64,000 nt of DNA. Source: Tabrizicola oligotrophica (GTDB taxonomy: Bacteria; Pseudomonadota; Alphaproteobacteria; Rhodobacterales; Rhodobacteraceae). The stretch is taken from positions 310,001 through 374,000 of the forward strand of contig NZ_JAAIVJ010000001.1 of NCBI RefSeq assembly GCF_011008935.1, given 5' to 3'. This document shows, piece after piece, positions 16,523-25,216 of this stretch (within the stretch, counting starts at the first letter, position 1; each line of letters begins with the position of its first letter). A program made the translations under genes and the position numbers. The notes below the pieces were generated by a model. The model did not search any database and had not been told where the DNA came from. It worked only from the letters and a program-made list of their open reading frames with translations.

Positions 16523-17455
16523 TCAGGTCTTTTTGGCAAGCGGATGGTGGGTCAGGACCAGGTCCTTCAGCTGATCCTCCAGCACATGCGTGTAAATCTC
16601 GGTCGTGGCAACATCGGCGTGGCCAAGAAGCGTCTGGATCACCCGCAAATCGGCGCCGCCCGCCAGAAGATGCGTGGCAAAGGCATGGCGCAGGGTGTGG
16701 GGCGTGACCTTGGCCGGGTCCACTCCGCCCAGCACTGCGATATCCTTGATGAGCAGGTAGAAATGCTGCCGCGTCAGATGGCCGTCGCTGCCGGAACCGG
16801 GGAAAAGCGCCTTGGAGCCGGGCTTGCCGGCCTTGCGCGCCGCCTCCTCCTCGGCGTCGCGTTGCGCCAGCCATGCCGCCGTCGCCAGCCGGGCCGGAGC
16901 GGACAAGGGCACCATGCGCTCCTTGTTGCCCTTGCCGCGCACAAGGATCATCTTCGGATCGCCCCGCACCGCGGCAACCGGCAGGCCGACCAGTTCCGAG
17001 ACCCGCATGCCGGTGGCATAGAGCAGTTCCACCAGTGCCGCGTTGCGCAGCTTTCCCCCCGATGTGCGGCCCTTGCTGCGGGCGGCGTCCAGAAGCCGGT
17101 CCACCTCGTCATGCGACAGGGTCTTGGGCAGGCGCTGGCTGGCGCCGGGGCCGGAGATGCGCAGCGCCGGATTGTCGGGCCGCCAGCCCTCGTCATGGGC
17201 AAAGCGGTAAAGCTGGCGGACGGATGAAAGCCGCCGCGCCCGGCTGGATTTCGACAGGCCCTCGGCCTCGCAGGAAATCAGGTAATCCTCGATCGCAGAC
17301 CGGGGCAGGGTGGCCAGATCAAGCCCGCGATGCGCCGCCCAGCCGGCGAAATCCTTCAGGTCGCGACCATAGGCAAGCAGCGTGTTGCGCGCGGCGTTGG
17401 CCTCGGCCGATTGCGCCTGCAGGAAGGTGGAAATCCAGCGGTCGGCATCCGTCAT
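16523..17455 (-). CDS. xerD: Tyrosine recombinase XerD
   Basis: 310 residues. XerD, with XerC, resolves chromosome dimers at dif near the division septum. All catalytic residues are visible: Arg in TGMRVSELVGL, Lys in GKGNKERMVPL, His and Arg in TPHTLRHAFATHLL, His in LLGHADVATTEIYTHV and the Tyr nucleophile in the same block. The N-terminal SAM-like DNA-binding domain (ARNTLLAYGRDLKDFAGWAA) is complete. The ATG at 17455 is preceded in frame by GTG at 17458, either of which could be used; both lie next to the stop of the upstream gene. The location beside housekeeping genes and no flanking repeats argue against a phage integrase. Confidence 0.93.
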   Translation of the reverse strand: MTDADRWISTFLQAQSAEANAARNTLLAYGRDLKDFAGWAAHRGLDLATLPRSAIEDYLISCEAEGLSKSSRARRLSSVRQLYRFAHDEGWRPDNPALRISGPGASQRLPKTLSHDEVDRLLDAARSKGRTSGGKLRNAALVELLYATGMRVSELVGLPVAAVRGDPKMILVRGKGNKERMVPLSAPARLATAAWLAQRDAEEEAARKAGKPGSKALFPGSGSDGHLTRQHFYLLIKDIAVLGGVDPAKVTPHTLRHAFATHLLAGGADLRVIQTLLGHADVATTEIYTHVLEDQLKDLVLTHHPLAKKT

Positions 17456-17458
17456 CAC

Positions 17459-19054
17459 CTAGCCCCGGCGTTCCAGCAGCATCAGCTCCAGCGCCGTGCG
17501 GCGCGCCGTGTCCTCAAGGCCCAGCTTGCGCAACAGCGCCAGCCCCTCGGCCAGCTTGGCCAATTCGCCGTGCAGGCCGACCTCGATCCGCGCCATGGCC
17601 AAGAGCAGCGCCTCGCCGATGCGGGACTGGTTGAGCAAGAGCTTGGCATCGTCGGACAGCACCGGCTCGGAGCCGTCAAAGGCCGGCTGGATCGCCCGCG
17701 CCATGCTGTCGGGCGGCATGAGCCCCTTGACGCTGCCCTGCGCCAGCCCGGCAAGAAAGGCGCCGCGCAGGTCGCCCGGTGCATGGCGGCTGCTGGACAG
17801 GCGTGCAAAGTCGGGCGAGAGCAGGCCAAGGTCATAGGCGATGCGCGCCGAATCGCCGGTCAACGCCATCTGCGCCAGTTTCCCGGCGAAAAGCGTGGCG
17901 AAAGGCACTTCCAGTTCGGCATCCGCCATGCGGGCATAGGCCAGCGGCAGGCGTTGCTCCACCGCCGTCAGATCGCCGGCCTGCAACGCCGCGTCAAACC
18001 GCTGGAACGCGTCCACCCGGTCCCAGACCCCGCCCGAAGCCGCCGGATCGCGTTGGGTGAACAGACCCAGCAGCAGGTTGGGCGAGATCGCCCCGGCGCG
18101 GGCCAGTCGCTCGGCCGCCTCGACCTGCGCCTTCCAGCCGGCGCGTTCCGACAGATCGGCATGGGCAAAGGCAAGCGGCAGGGTGGCGGTGGGCAAGGGC
18201 TCGCCAATCGCCTCGTAAAGCCGCCAGATCAGCGGCGTCACTGGCTTGGGCGGCGCGGGGGCGGGGTCGGATTCGTAAAGGTCGGGGTCGAGAAACCGCG
18301 ACAGGAGCGCGCTTTCGGTCTCGGAAACATGGCCGATCGCCTCGGCCGTGCGCAGCGTCAGCGCCGCCGCCGCCCAATCGCCCTCGCGCGCCATGCAGAA
18401 CACCCGTGTCGGCAGGGTGGGCGACAGATCGGGCGCCTCGACCAGCGCGGCGCAGGCGCGATCCTCGTTGCCGGTCAAGAGCGCCACATCAAAGCTGCGG
18501 CGAAAGAGTTCGGCCGTCCGCGCCGGCAGCGCGGCATCCAGAAGCGCCTGCGCCTGATCCAGCGCGCCAAGCGCCAGCAGCTTGTCGATCCGCGCCATCA
18601 AGAGCCGGCCTTCGTCGCCCGCATCGGCCGGCGGCAGCGCCTCGGCCAGAAGCAGCGTGTTGAGCAGGCTTTGCAGCGCCGGCAACCCGACCGGATCCGC
18701 CCGGGTCAGCGCCGCGGCGGCCTCGTCCGTCAGGCCCATGCCCCAGAGCGCATGCGGAAAGCCGGTCTGCGCCGGCGTGAGCAACCCAACGGCATCGGGC
18801 GAAGGCCCGCCCAGCACCGAGACCGAGACATCGGCCGGAAGGCCGCCGTCCTTGGTGACGGGGGCCTCGTCGATCCGCGGGCGCTGCGCGGAGGCGGGCT
18901 TTGCCGGCACTGCGGTTTCTGGCGGGGCGGTGACGGGCTGCGACAGCCAGTCGATCGCGGACAGCGGTTGCTTCTTGCGTGATTCGGCCATGACCACTGG
19001 TGACGCGACCCCAAGGGCCAGCGCCGTGCCAAGGATCAGCGCCTGCCGCCGCAT
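17459..19054 (-). CDS. Exported helical-repeat protein, function unknown
   Basis: 531 residues. An N-terminal signal peptide (MRRQALILGTALALGVASPVVMA) implies a periplasmic or envelope protein. The mature part is Ala/Leu-rich and almost entirely helical, in a pattern resembling degenerate tetratricopeptide or similar solenoid repeats (for example GRLLMARIDKLLALGALDQAQALLDAAL), but no catalytic motif is seen. It comes directly before xerD (stop and start nearly touch) and after a 44-residue membrane protein. An alternative start at 19075 overlaps that small gene. I recognise it only as a conserved hypothetical of Rhodobacteraceae; a scaffold role is a guess. Confidence 0.75.
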   Translation of the reverse strand: MRRQALILGTALALGVASPVVMAESRKKQPLSAIDWLSQPVTAPPETAVPAKPASAQRPRIDEAPVTKDGGLPADVSVSVLGGPSPDAVGLLTPAQTGFPHALWGMGLTDEAAAALTRADPVGLPALQSLLNTLLLAEALPPADAGDEGRLLMARIDKLLALGALDQAQALLDAALPARTAELFRRSFDVALLTGNEDRACAALVEAPDLSPTLPTRVFCMAREGDWAAAALTLRTAEAIGHVSETESALLSRFLDPDLYESDPAPAPPKPVTPLIWRLYEAIGEPLPTATLPLAFAHADLSERAGWKAQVEAAERLARAGAISPNLLLGLFTQRDPAASGGVWDRVDAFQRFDAALQAGDLTAVEQRLPLAYARMADAELEVPFATLFAGKLAQMALTGDSARIAYDLGLLSPDFARLSSSRHAPGDLRGAFLAGLAQGSVKGLMPPDSMARAIQPAFDGSEPVLSDDAKLLLNQSRIGEALLLAMARIEVGLHGELAKLAEGLALLRKLGLEDTARRTALELMLLERRG

Positions 19055-19064
19055 CGGGGGCCGA

Positions 19065-19199
19065 TCAGCCCGCATCCAGCGTGACCGGCTGGCGGATTTC
19101 CTGTGGGGTCGGGCTGAGATCGCCCAGATAGGCATAGCCCGCAAGCCCCGCAAAGCCCAGAATCCCCAAGATCACCAACAGTTTGAACAGCCGTGCCAT
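19065..19199 (-). CDS. 44-residue single-pass membrane protein
   Basis: A short open frame, ATG at 19199 and TGA at 19065, encoding MARLFKLLVILGILGFAGLA then GYAYLGDLSPTPQEIRQPVT and a short end. One hydrophobic helix with a positive N-terminus predicts N-in insertion with the Pro-rich tail in the periplasm. The stop lies 10 bases before the start of the 531-residue exported protein, so it leads the unit with that gene and xerD. Codon use and a good start position support translation; the upstream sequence has no strong ribosome site that I can see. Homology searches would be needed to confirm conservation. Confidence 0.65.
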   Translation of the reverse strand: MARLFKLLVILGILGFAGLAGYAYLGDLSPTPQEIRQPVTLDAG

Positions 19200-19390
19200 T
19201 GTGCTGCCTGCCTTCTCCCCCCGGTTCTGCCGGGGCGTTGCCTTTGTGCCTGACGCGGAGCTATCCCGCGCGCCTCATGTTGTCGAATATATATATGGCA
19301 TTTGCGCAGAGTTCACGCCATTCAGGGAAGAAAGTTGGGCGTCGGCGGGGCTTTGCCCGAAATCAGGCGGTGCGGAATGGGGGAAATCTG

Positions 19391-19930
19391 GTGCGGCTGA
19401 AGAAAACCGCGGTGATGGTGGGCATGATGGGGGCGGGAAAGACCGCCGTTGGCACGGCCCTTGCCCGACTTCTCGGCGTTCCCTTTCTTGATTCGGACGA
19501 AGAGATCGTCCGGGCCGCCGACCGCTCCATCGCCGAGATTTTCGAACGCGACGGCGAGCCGTTCTTTCGCGCCCGCGAAACCGAGGTCATCGGCCGGTTG
19601 CTGAAAGGCCCGCCCGCGATCCTGTCCACCGGCGGCGGCGCCTTCCTGTCGGAAACCAATCGCAAGCTGATTGCGGATCACGGGGTTGCGGTCTGGCTCA
19701 AGGCTGACCTTGACCTGCTGTGGCAGCGCGTGCGCCACAAGACCACCCGGCCGCTGTTGCGCACGCCAAACCCGCGTGAGACGCTGCGCGGGCTTTACGA
19801 CGCGCGTCTGCCCTTTTACGAGCAGGCCGACATCGTGGTGGAAGGCGCGGCCGAGCTGTCGGTCGAGGATATGGCGCGGCGGGTGCTGGCGGCGCTGGCG
19901 ACGCGCCCGGACGTGCTGGAAGAGGACTGA
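19391..19930 (+). CDS. aroK: Shikimate kinase AroK
   Basis: 179 residues from a GTG start. Phosphorylates shikimate in the aromatic amino acid pathway. The Walker A loop VGMMGAGKTAVG is near residue 10, FLDSDEEIVRAADRSIAEIF is the shikimate-binding block, and STGGGAFLS and RPLLRTPNPRETL (lid Arg region) are present. The frame is open another 198 bases upstream, but similarity begins at the listed GTG, with GGGG about 7 bases before it. An AT-rich stretch (ATATATATAT at 19287-19296) about 95 bases upstream probably belongs to the promoter region. Followed after 3 bases by aroB, a standard pairing. Confidence 0.94.
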   Translation: MRLKKTAVMVGMMGAGKTAVGTALARLLGVPFLDSDEEIVRAADRSIAEIFERDGEPFFRARETEVIGRLLKGPPAILSTGGGAFLSETNRKLIADHGVAVWLKADLDLLWQRVRHKTTRPLLRTPNPRETLRGLYDARLPFYEQADIVVEGAAELSVEDMARRVLAALATRPDVLEED

Positions 19931-19933
19931 GAC

Positions 19934-21052
19934 ATGACCATTGACGTGGTGCCGGTGGCGCTTGGCGCGCGCAGTTACGAGGTGCGCATCGGCTCCGGGC
20001 TGATCGCGCGGGCCGGGGTCGAGATTGCGCCCCTGCTGCGCCGCAAGCGGGTGGCGGTCATCACCGACGACACGGTGGCCGCGCATCACCTGCTGGCGCT
20101 CTCGGCGGCGTTCGAGGCGCAGGGCATCGCCATGGCCGCGCTTTCGGTGCCACCGGGCGAGGGCTCGAAGGGCTGGGAACAGTTCGTCCGCTGTTCGGAC
20201 TGGCTTTTGGAACAGAAGGTCGAGCGGCGCGACATCGTCGTCGCCTTCGGCGGCGGCGTGGTGGGCGATCTGGTGGGGTTTTCTGCCGCGACGCTGCGCC
20301 GCGGCGTGCGCTTCGTGCAGATCCCGACGACGCTTCTGGCGCAGGTCGACAGTTCGGTCGGCGGCAAGACCGGGATCAATACGGCGCAGGGCAAGAACCT
20401 GATCGGCGCCTTCCATCAGCCGTCGCTGGTGCTGGCCGACATCGACGTGCTGGACACCCTGCCGCCGCGCGATTTCCTGGCCGGCTATGGCGAGGTGGTG
20501 AAATACGGCCTTCTGGGCGACGCGGCGTTCTTCGACTGGCTGGAAGCCAATGGCCCGGCGATGGCTGCGGGCGACAAGGGCGCGCGCCAACATGCCGTCA
20601 AGCGCTCGGTCCAGATGAAGGCCGGGATCGTGGAGCGCGACGAGACTGAAGAGGGTGAGCGCGCCCTGCTGAACCTTGGCCATACTTTCTGTCACGCGCT
20701 AGAAAAGGCCACCGGCTATTCTGGCCGGTTGCTGCACGGCGAGGGCGTGGCGATCGGCTGCGCGCTGGCCTTCGAGCTCAGCCAGCGGCTGGGCCTGTGT
20801 TCGCAAGAGGCGCCAAGCCGGGTCAGGGCGCATCTGAAGGCGATGGGCATGAAGACCGATCTGGCCGACATTCCGGGCGATCTGCCGGATGCGGCGGGAC
20901 TTCTGGCGCTGATGGGGCAGGACAAGAAGGTGGTCGACGGCCGGCTGCGCTTCATCCTGGCCCGTGGCATCGGTCAGGCCTTTGTTGCCGATGAGGTTCC
21001 GCGCGATGTCGTGTCCGGAGTTCTGACCGACGCGCTCAAGGTGCGCCGTTAA
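19934..21052 (+). CDS. aroB: 3-dehydroquinate synthase AroB
   Basis: 372 residues. Converts DAHP to 3-dehydroquinate using NAD and a divalent metal. The NAD-binding run AFGGGVVGDLVGFSAAT, the substrate block PTTLLAQVDSSVGGKTGIN, EVVKYGLLGDAAFF and the metal-binding LLNLGHTFCHALE and LLHGEGVAIGCALA are all present. The gene starts 3 bases after the aroK stop, so both are expressed together. Length is slightly over the E. coli enzyme. There is nothing unusual about it. Confidence 0.95.
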   Translation: MTIDVVPVALGARSYEVRIGSGLIARAGVEIAPLLRRKRVAVITDDTVAAHHLLALSAAFEAQGIAMAALSVPPGEGSKGWEQFVRCSDWLLEQKVERRDIVVAFGGGVVGDLVGFSAATLRRGVRFVQIPTTLLAQVDSSVGGKTGINTAQGKNLIGAFHQPSLVLADIDVLDTLPPRDFLAGYGEVVKYGLLGDAAFFDWLEANGPAMAAGDKGARQHAVKRSVQMKAGIVERDETEEGERALLNLGHTFCHALEKATGYSGRLLHGEGVAIGCALAFELSQRLGLCSQEAPSRVRAHLKAMGMKTDLADIPGDLPDAAGLLALMGQDKKVVDGRLRFILARGIGQAFVADEVPRDVVSGVLTDALKVRR

Positions 21053-21061
21053 GGCAAAACC

Positions 21062-21077
21062 TGCGAAATCTTTCGCA
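21062..21077 (+). terminator. Short hairpin after aroB
   Basis: TGCGAAATCTTTCGCA forms a 6-7 bp stem 10 bases after the aroB stop. There is no T-run, so it is a weak terminator at best. Confidence 0.3.
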
Positions 21078-21130
21078 AGTCTAGGCGCCGCAATGGAATT
21101 TCGGAAATGGCAAACTTGTGCCGACATGCC

Positions 21131-21159
21131 TTGCGCGGCTTGCCCCGGTCGGGCTAGGT
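21131..21159 (+). promoter_or_regulatory. Candidate promoter of the GapR gene
   Basis: TTGCGC (21131-21136), 17 bases, then CTAGGT (21154-21159) within GGCTAGGTAAA, which resembles the GCTA-type -10 of alphaproteobacterial housekeeping promoters. The gene's ATG is 35 bases downstream. Confidence 0.35.
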
Positions 21160-21193
21160 AAAGGCCCGACAATCCCGTTCCGAGAGACCCAGG

Positions 21194-21448
21194 ATGAGCG
21201 ACGCCAACGACGCCTACAATGTCACCGCCGACGAATTGCGCCAGTTCATCGAGCGCTACGAACAGCTGGACTCCGAGAAGAAGGACGTCACCGAACAGCA
21301 AAAAGAGCTGATGGCCGAGGCCAAGGGCCGGGGCTATGACACCAAGGTGATGAAGAAGGTCATCGCGCTGCGCAAACGCAAGCCCGACGACATCGCCGAG
21401 GAAGAGGCGGTTCTCGACATGTACAAATCCGCCCTCGGGATGAGCTGA
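21194..21448 (+). CDS. gapR: GapR-like nucleoid-associated protein (DUF2312)
   Basis: 84 residues. GapR is a small dimeric/tetrameric helical protein of Alphaproteobacteria that clamps around overtwisted, AT-rich DNA ahead of replication and transcription machinery and stimulates topoisomerases (known from Caulobacter). The N-terminal coiled-coil block TADELRQFIERYEQLDSEKK and the C-terminal basic block KGRGYDTKVMKKVIALRKRK are characteristic, as is the end EEEAVLDMYKSALGMS. The gene stands alone with its own promoter. In most relatives it is highly conserved and often essential. Confidence 0.9.
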   Translation: MSDANDAYNVTADELRQFIERYEQLDSEKKDVTEQQKELMAEAKGRGYDTKVMKKVIALRKRKPDDIAEEEAVLDMYKSALGMS

Positions 21449-21483
21449 GGCGCGTCAGGGCGCGAAGGTCAGGACGCCAGGAA

Positions 21484-22356
21484 TTACGGCGCGAGGAAGG
21501 TGATTTCGGCCATCCGCGCGATGCGCGCCACGTCCTCGTCGTAAAGGCTGGTCAGCTCGGCGACCATTTCCCTGGTCCAGCCCGGCATCTCGATCTCCTG
21601 ATCGACCCGTTCGGGCAGGGCAAACTTGTCGAGGAAGGCCGAGACGATCTTGCGGCGCTGCATCACCGTCTGCGGCGGATGGGTTTCGAGATAGGCCTGC
21701 ATCCGCGCCAGCCCCTCGCCGGACATCAGGCTGGCCAGCAGATCGTCCTCGCCCTGCATGGCCGGCCCCTTGGGCAGGCCCGCAACCGCCCGCAGCACTT
21801 CGGGCCAGACCAGCGGTGTATCCTCGTCGCACCACACTGTCAGCGGCACGCCGGGATTGGCCTCCACGATGCGCTCGATCACGTCGGACCAGTAGAGGTC
21901 GAACGGGTCCGTGCCGCCCAGGAAATCGCGGTAGCTTTCCGGGTTGAGACGTTCGTACAAAAGCGGCAGGAACGACGCCGGATTGCGGATGGCCAGAAAG
22001 AACTCGGCCTCGATCTCGGGAAAGATCTGGCAAAAGGCCCGCACCCGCTCGCCCGCCGCCGGATAAAGCCGTTCGTTCAGCACATAGTTCGGCAAGGAGA
22101 GAAAGCTTTCCCAGGACAGGATCAGGCGGCTGGCGCGGTCTTCCTCCATGATCTGTTCCAGGATCAGCGCCTGGTCATCCACCGTCGCCGCCTGTCCCTT
22201 CAGCTTGGTCGCCGTCTCGCGCAGCAGCTTGCGATAGCGACTTGGCCCCGGCACCACGATGTCATGCTGCGCCAAAAGATCGCGGTTTTTCATCAGGCAG
22301 CGCAACAGGCGCTCGTCATCGGTGAAATGCGCGCCGAGGTGGTAGACGATCCGCAT
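21484..22356 (-). CDS. Conserved hypothetical protein, possibly sulfotransferase-like
   Basis: 290 residues starting MRIVYHLGAHFTDDERLLRC. The first strand followed by a short loop recalls the sulfotransferase / LPS modification superfamily, but the loop lacks the canonical PAPS-binding KTGT motif, so activity cannot be claimed. Other blocks are QAILEQIMEEDRA-like helices, SWESFLSLPNYV and a region EFFLAIRNPASFLPLLYERL that resembles the 3'-phosphate binding 'RNP' turn of sulfotransferases. The start at 22356 is chosen because the longer frame runs over the divergent permease gene. It stands alone between GapR and the permease. I know relatives only as hypothetical proteins of Rhodobacteraceae. 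Confidence 0.72.
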   Translation of the reverse strand: MRIVYHLGAHFTDDERLLRCLMKNRDLLAQHDIVVPGPSRYRKLLRETATKLKGQAATVDDQALILEQIMEEDRASRLILSWESFLSLPNYVLNERLYPAAGERVRAFCQIFPEIEAEFFLAIRNPASFLPLLYERLNPESYRDFLGGTDPFDLYWSDVIERIVEANPGVPLTVWCDEDTPLVWPEVLRAVAGLPKGPAMQGEDDLLASLMSGEGLARMQAYLETHPPQTVMQRRKIVSAFLDKFALPERVDQEIEMPGWTREMVAELTSLYDEDVARIARMAEITFLAP

Positions 22357-22432
22357 GGCTTGCCTGATCTGCTTCTTGTTTTCGTTGCCGCAAGTATAGT
22401 CGGTTTTCTGGACAGGGAAACCGCTTTCCTCT

Positions 22433-24103
22433 ATGCCCGACCCCATGATGACCCAGCAAAACAGTCGGATAGCGGGACGGGCCTGGTGGCCCGATGGCTG
22501 GACGCTGGCCGCGCTGGCCATTGTGGCGGTGGTGGTGGCTCCGCTTCTGGCGGTGGTCTGGATCGCCCTGCACCCGACGGAAAACATCTGGCCGCATCTC
22601 ATGGCCACTGTGCTGCCGCGCTATTTCACCACCACGCTGACCCTGATGGCCGGGGTCGGGGTGCTGGCGGCGGCGATGGGTACTGGCGCGGCCTGGCTGG
22701 TCACCATGTATCGCTTTGCCGGGCGCGGCTGGCTGACCCATGCGCTGTTGTTCCCGCTGGCCCTGCCGGCCTATGTCGGCGCCTATGCGCTGGTGGATTT
22801 CCTTGACTATTCCGGCCCTTTGCAGACCGCGATGCGGGTGGCCTTCGGCTGGCAGGATGCCCGCGACTACTGGTTTCCGGAAATCCGCAGCACCTGGGCT
22901 GCGATCCTTGTGCTGGCGGCAGCACTTTACCCCTATGTCTATCTTCTGACCCGGCAGGCGCTGCGCGAGCAGTCGGGCGGGGTTTATGAAGTCGCCCGCG
23001 CCCTTGGCACCGGCGGCTGGGGCCTGTTCTGGCGGCTTGGCCTGCCGCTGGCCCGGCCCGCCATCGCCGCCGGCGTGGCGCTGGCGCTGATGGAGACGGT
23101 CGCCGATTTCGGCACCGTCACCCATTTCGGCGTGCAGACCCTGACGACGGGGGTGTTCTCGACCTGGCTTTCGGGCGGCAATGCCGGGGGGGCGGCGCAG
23201 ATCGCCGGGGTCATCATGACGCTGATCCTGACGCTGGTGGCGGTCGAGCGCGTCAGCCGCCGCAACGCCCGCTTCCACCGCGCCGCCCGTCACGCCCGGC
23301 CGATCGAGCCGCTGCAACTGCGCGGCTGGCGCGGGGGGCTGGCCTTCGCGCTCTGCCTGCTGCCCTTTGCCATGGGCTTTGTCCTGCCGGTCGGCGTCAT
23401 GCTGACCCATGCCTTCGCCAACCCCGAGGTGTGGCTGGCCAAGGGCCTGATCGAGGCCGCGCTGAACACGCTCGTCGTCGGCGGCACAGCGGCGCTGGTC
23501 ACGGTGGGGGCGGCGCTGTTTCTGGTCTATGGCGTGCGCATGGCGGGCAGGGGGGTGGCGCGGGTGGTGCTGCCGGTGACGATGCTCGGCTATGCCGCGC
23601 CGGGGGCGGTGCTGGCCGTGGGGCTTCTGGTGCCGCTGGCCGCGCTGGATCACCGGCTGGCTGATGCGATCCTGACGGCGACCGGCAGCGATCCGGGGCT
23701 CCTGCTGACCGGCACTTCGGCCGCGATCGTGCTGGCCTATGTCGTGCGCTTCTTCGGCATCGCCCAGGGCGCGGTCGATGCCGCCTTCGGGCGCATCTCG
23801 CCTTCTTTGCCGATGGCCGCCCGGTCCCTGGGCGAGACCACCGGCGGCACGCTGCGCCGGCTCTACCTGCCCTTGATGCGCGGCTCGGTCGCCTCGGCGC
23901 TCCTGGTGGTGTTTGTCGACTGTGTCAAGGAACTGCCCGCGACGCTGCTCCTGCGGCCCTTCAACTTCAACACGCTGGCAACCCGCGTCCACGAACTCGC
24001 CAGCCTCGAACGCCTCGGCGAAGCCGCCCCCGCCGCCCTGGTCGTCGCCCTGCTGGGCCTTGCCGCCACGGCGCTCCTCGCCCACGCCCACCGCGACAGG
24101 TGA
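22433..24103 (+). CDS. Iron(III)-type ABC transporter permease, FbpB-like fused double permease
   Basis: 556 residues with about 12 transmembrane helices in two similar halves, each holding a binding-protein-dependent transport inner-membrane domain. The EAA loops are visible (YEVARALGTGGWGLFWRLGLPLARPA and, in the second half, MAARSLGETTGGTLRRLYLPLMRG), the sites where the ATPase docks. This layout is that of FbpB/SfuB ferric iron permeases. Neither the periplasmic iron-binding protein nor the ATPase is adjacent, so partners must be encoded elsewhere. The listed ATG at 22433 has no clear ribosome site; ATGs at 22445 and 22448 are alternatives. Confidence 0.87.
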   Translation: MPDPMMTQQNSRIAGRAWWPDGWTLAALAIVAVVVAPLLAVVWIALHPTENIWPHLMATVLPRYFTTTLTLMAGVGVLAAAMGTGAAWLVTMYRFAGRGWLTHALLFPLALPAYVGAYALVDFLDYSGPLQTAMRVAFGWQDARDYWFPEIRSTWAAILVLAAALYPYVYLLTRQALREQSGGVYEVARALGTGGWGLFWRLGLPLARPAIAAGVALALMETVADFGTVTHFGVQTLTTGVFSTWLSGGNAGGAAQIAGVIMTLILTLVAVERVSRRNARFHRAARHARPIEPLQLRGWRGGLAFALCLLPFAMGFVLPVGVMLTHAFANPEVWLAKGLIEAALNTLVVGGTAALVTVGAALFLVYGVRMAGRGVARVVLPVTMLGYAAPGAVLAVGLLVPLAALDHRLADAILTATGSDPGLLLTGTSAAIVLAYVVRFFGIAQGAVDAAFGRISPSLPMAARSLGETTGGTLRRLYLPLMRGSVASALLVVFVDCVKELPATLLLRPFNFNTLATRVHELASLERLGEAAPAALVVALLGLAATALLAHAHRDR

Positions 24104-24157
24104 GCCGCCCGCAGAGGGCTTGCAACCCCCCGTTCGGCCCGCTATTTCAGACCAAGT

Positions 24158-24233
24158 GCCCTTATAGCTCAGTTGGTAGAGCATCTGATTTGTAATCAGG
24201 GGGTCGGGGGTTCAAGTCCCTCTGGGGGCACCA
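24158..24233 (+). tRNA. tRNA-Thr (anticodon TGT)
   Basis: 76 bases including an encoded CCA. The acceptor stem pairs GCCCTTA with TGGGGGC (one or two G-T pairs), the D-arm is AGCTCAGTTGGTAGAGC, the anticodon loop TTTGTAA reads TGT, and the T-arm holds GGTTCAAGTCC. Decodes ACA/ACG-type threonine codons. No integrase or direct repeat marks it as an attachment site. Confidence 0.96.
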
Positions 24234-24282
24234 GGTTTCCATGTCTTCGCCGTCTGCCGGTGGCGGGCTGGCCCGGTGGGCC

Positions 24283-25191
24283 TCAGCTGCCTGCGCCGAG
24301 GGCGGCGCTGAGGAAGGTGCGGAAGACTTGGGCCGGGGCGGAGAGCGGGCGGGCGTTGGGCCAGGTCAGCCCCACGTCCATCGAGGGGATCGCCTCCACC
24401 GTCTGGCGCTGTTCGATCCGCTGGCCCTCCAGCGACCAGGGGCGGTAGACCATGTCGCTGAGGATCGTCACCCCCATGCCGGCGGCGACCATCGAGCGCA
24501 CCGCCTCCACCGACGAGGTGGCGAACACCACCTTCGGCGTCAGGCGGTAATGCTCCCAGTAGCGGCCGGCGGTGTGGCCTGCCTCGTCGACCGTCAGCAT
24601 GACATAGGGTTCGCGCGCCACGTCGGCCAGCGGGATTTCCGGCGCGGCGAGCAGGCGGTGTTCCGAGGGCAGCCAAAGCCTGCGGCGCGAGCGGAACAGG
24701 GTTTCGGACGCCAGATCGCCGACATTGGCGAGGTTCGAGGTCAGCATCAGCGCCATGTCCAGACCGCCGCCGACCAGCGCGTTCTCGATGGCCGAGCGCG
24801 GTTGTTCCGACAGCTCCAGCGTGATGCCGGGATAGATCCGGCGAAAGGCGGCGTAGTGGCGGGCCATGAAATAGCCGGCCACCGTATAGGTCAGCCCAAG
24901 CCGCAATTGCCCCGTGACCTCGCTGTCCTCGCCGAGCGGGCTGCGCGTCGCTTCCTCCACTGCCGCGATGATCGCCTTGGCGCGCAACAGGAACCGCGCA
25001 CCCTGCGGCGTCACCGAAACGCCCTGCGCGCGGCGTGCCAGAAGCCGCGCGCCAAGCGTTGCCTCCAGCCCCTGAATGCCCGCCGTCACCGCCGATTGCG
25101 AGATGTTCATCTCCATCGCGGCATGGCTGATCTGGCCGGTTTCGGCGGCGGCGATGAAATAGCGCAGGTGTTTCAGGGTCAGCGACATCAT
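24283..25191 (-). CDS. LysR-family regulator divergent from the pxp operon
   Basis: 302 residues. The N-terminal winged helix-turn-helix (LKHLRYFIAAAETGQISHAA, NISQSAVTAGIQGLEATLGA, LLARRAQGVSVTPQG) is typical; the remainder is the periplasmic-binding-protein-like effector domain. It diverges from pxpA across a 108-base gap that contains a 17-bp near-perfect dyad of LysR operator type, so it most likely activates the pxp-biotin carboxylase operon and represses itself. The inducer would be the substrate or product, for example 5-oxoproline or a related lactam, which is inferred from context. ATG codons at 25191 and 25188 are both possible starts, with GAGG just upstream. Confidence 0.9.
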   Translation of the reverse strand: MMSLTLKHLRYFIAAAETGQISHAAMEMNISQSAVTAGIQGLEATLGARLLARRAQGVSVTPQGARFLLRAKAIIAAVEEATRSPLGEDSEVTGQLRLGLTYTVAGYFMARHYAAFRRIYPGITLELSEQPRSAIENALVGGGLDMALMLTSNLANVGDLASETLFRSRRRLWLPSEHRLLAAPEIPLADVAREPYVMLTVDEAGHTAGRYWEHYRLTPKVVFATSSVEAVRSMVAAGMGVTILSDMVYRPWSLEGQRIEQRQTVEAIPSMDVGLTWPNARPLSAPAQVFRTFLSAALGAGS

Positions 25192-25199
25192 ATGCCTCT

Positions 25200-25216
25200 T
25201 ATCGAAATTTTGGATA
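25200..25216. promoter_or_regulatory. LysR-type operator dyad between lysR and pxpA
   Basis: TATCGAAATTTTGGATA is a 17-bp palindrome with a single mismatched pair besides the centre. It lies 9 bases upstream of the LysR start and 84 bases before pxpA. A second element, the perfect palindrome ATTTGCAAAT at 25236-25245, lies in the same gap and could be the activation site or overlap the -35. Confidence 0.6.

Noticed and set aside
16523-17455. Tyrosine recombinase as a phage or island integrase
   Set aside because: Sequence and length fit XerD, it lies among housekeeping genes away from any tRNA, and no phage genes or attachment repeats are seen.
24158-24233. tRNA-Thr as an integration site for the following amide island
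   Set aside because: No integrase follows, no partial copy of the tRNA 3' end was found at the far side, and base composition does not shift.
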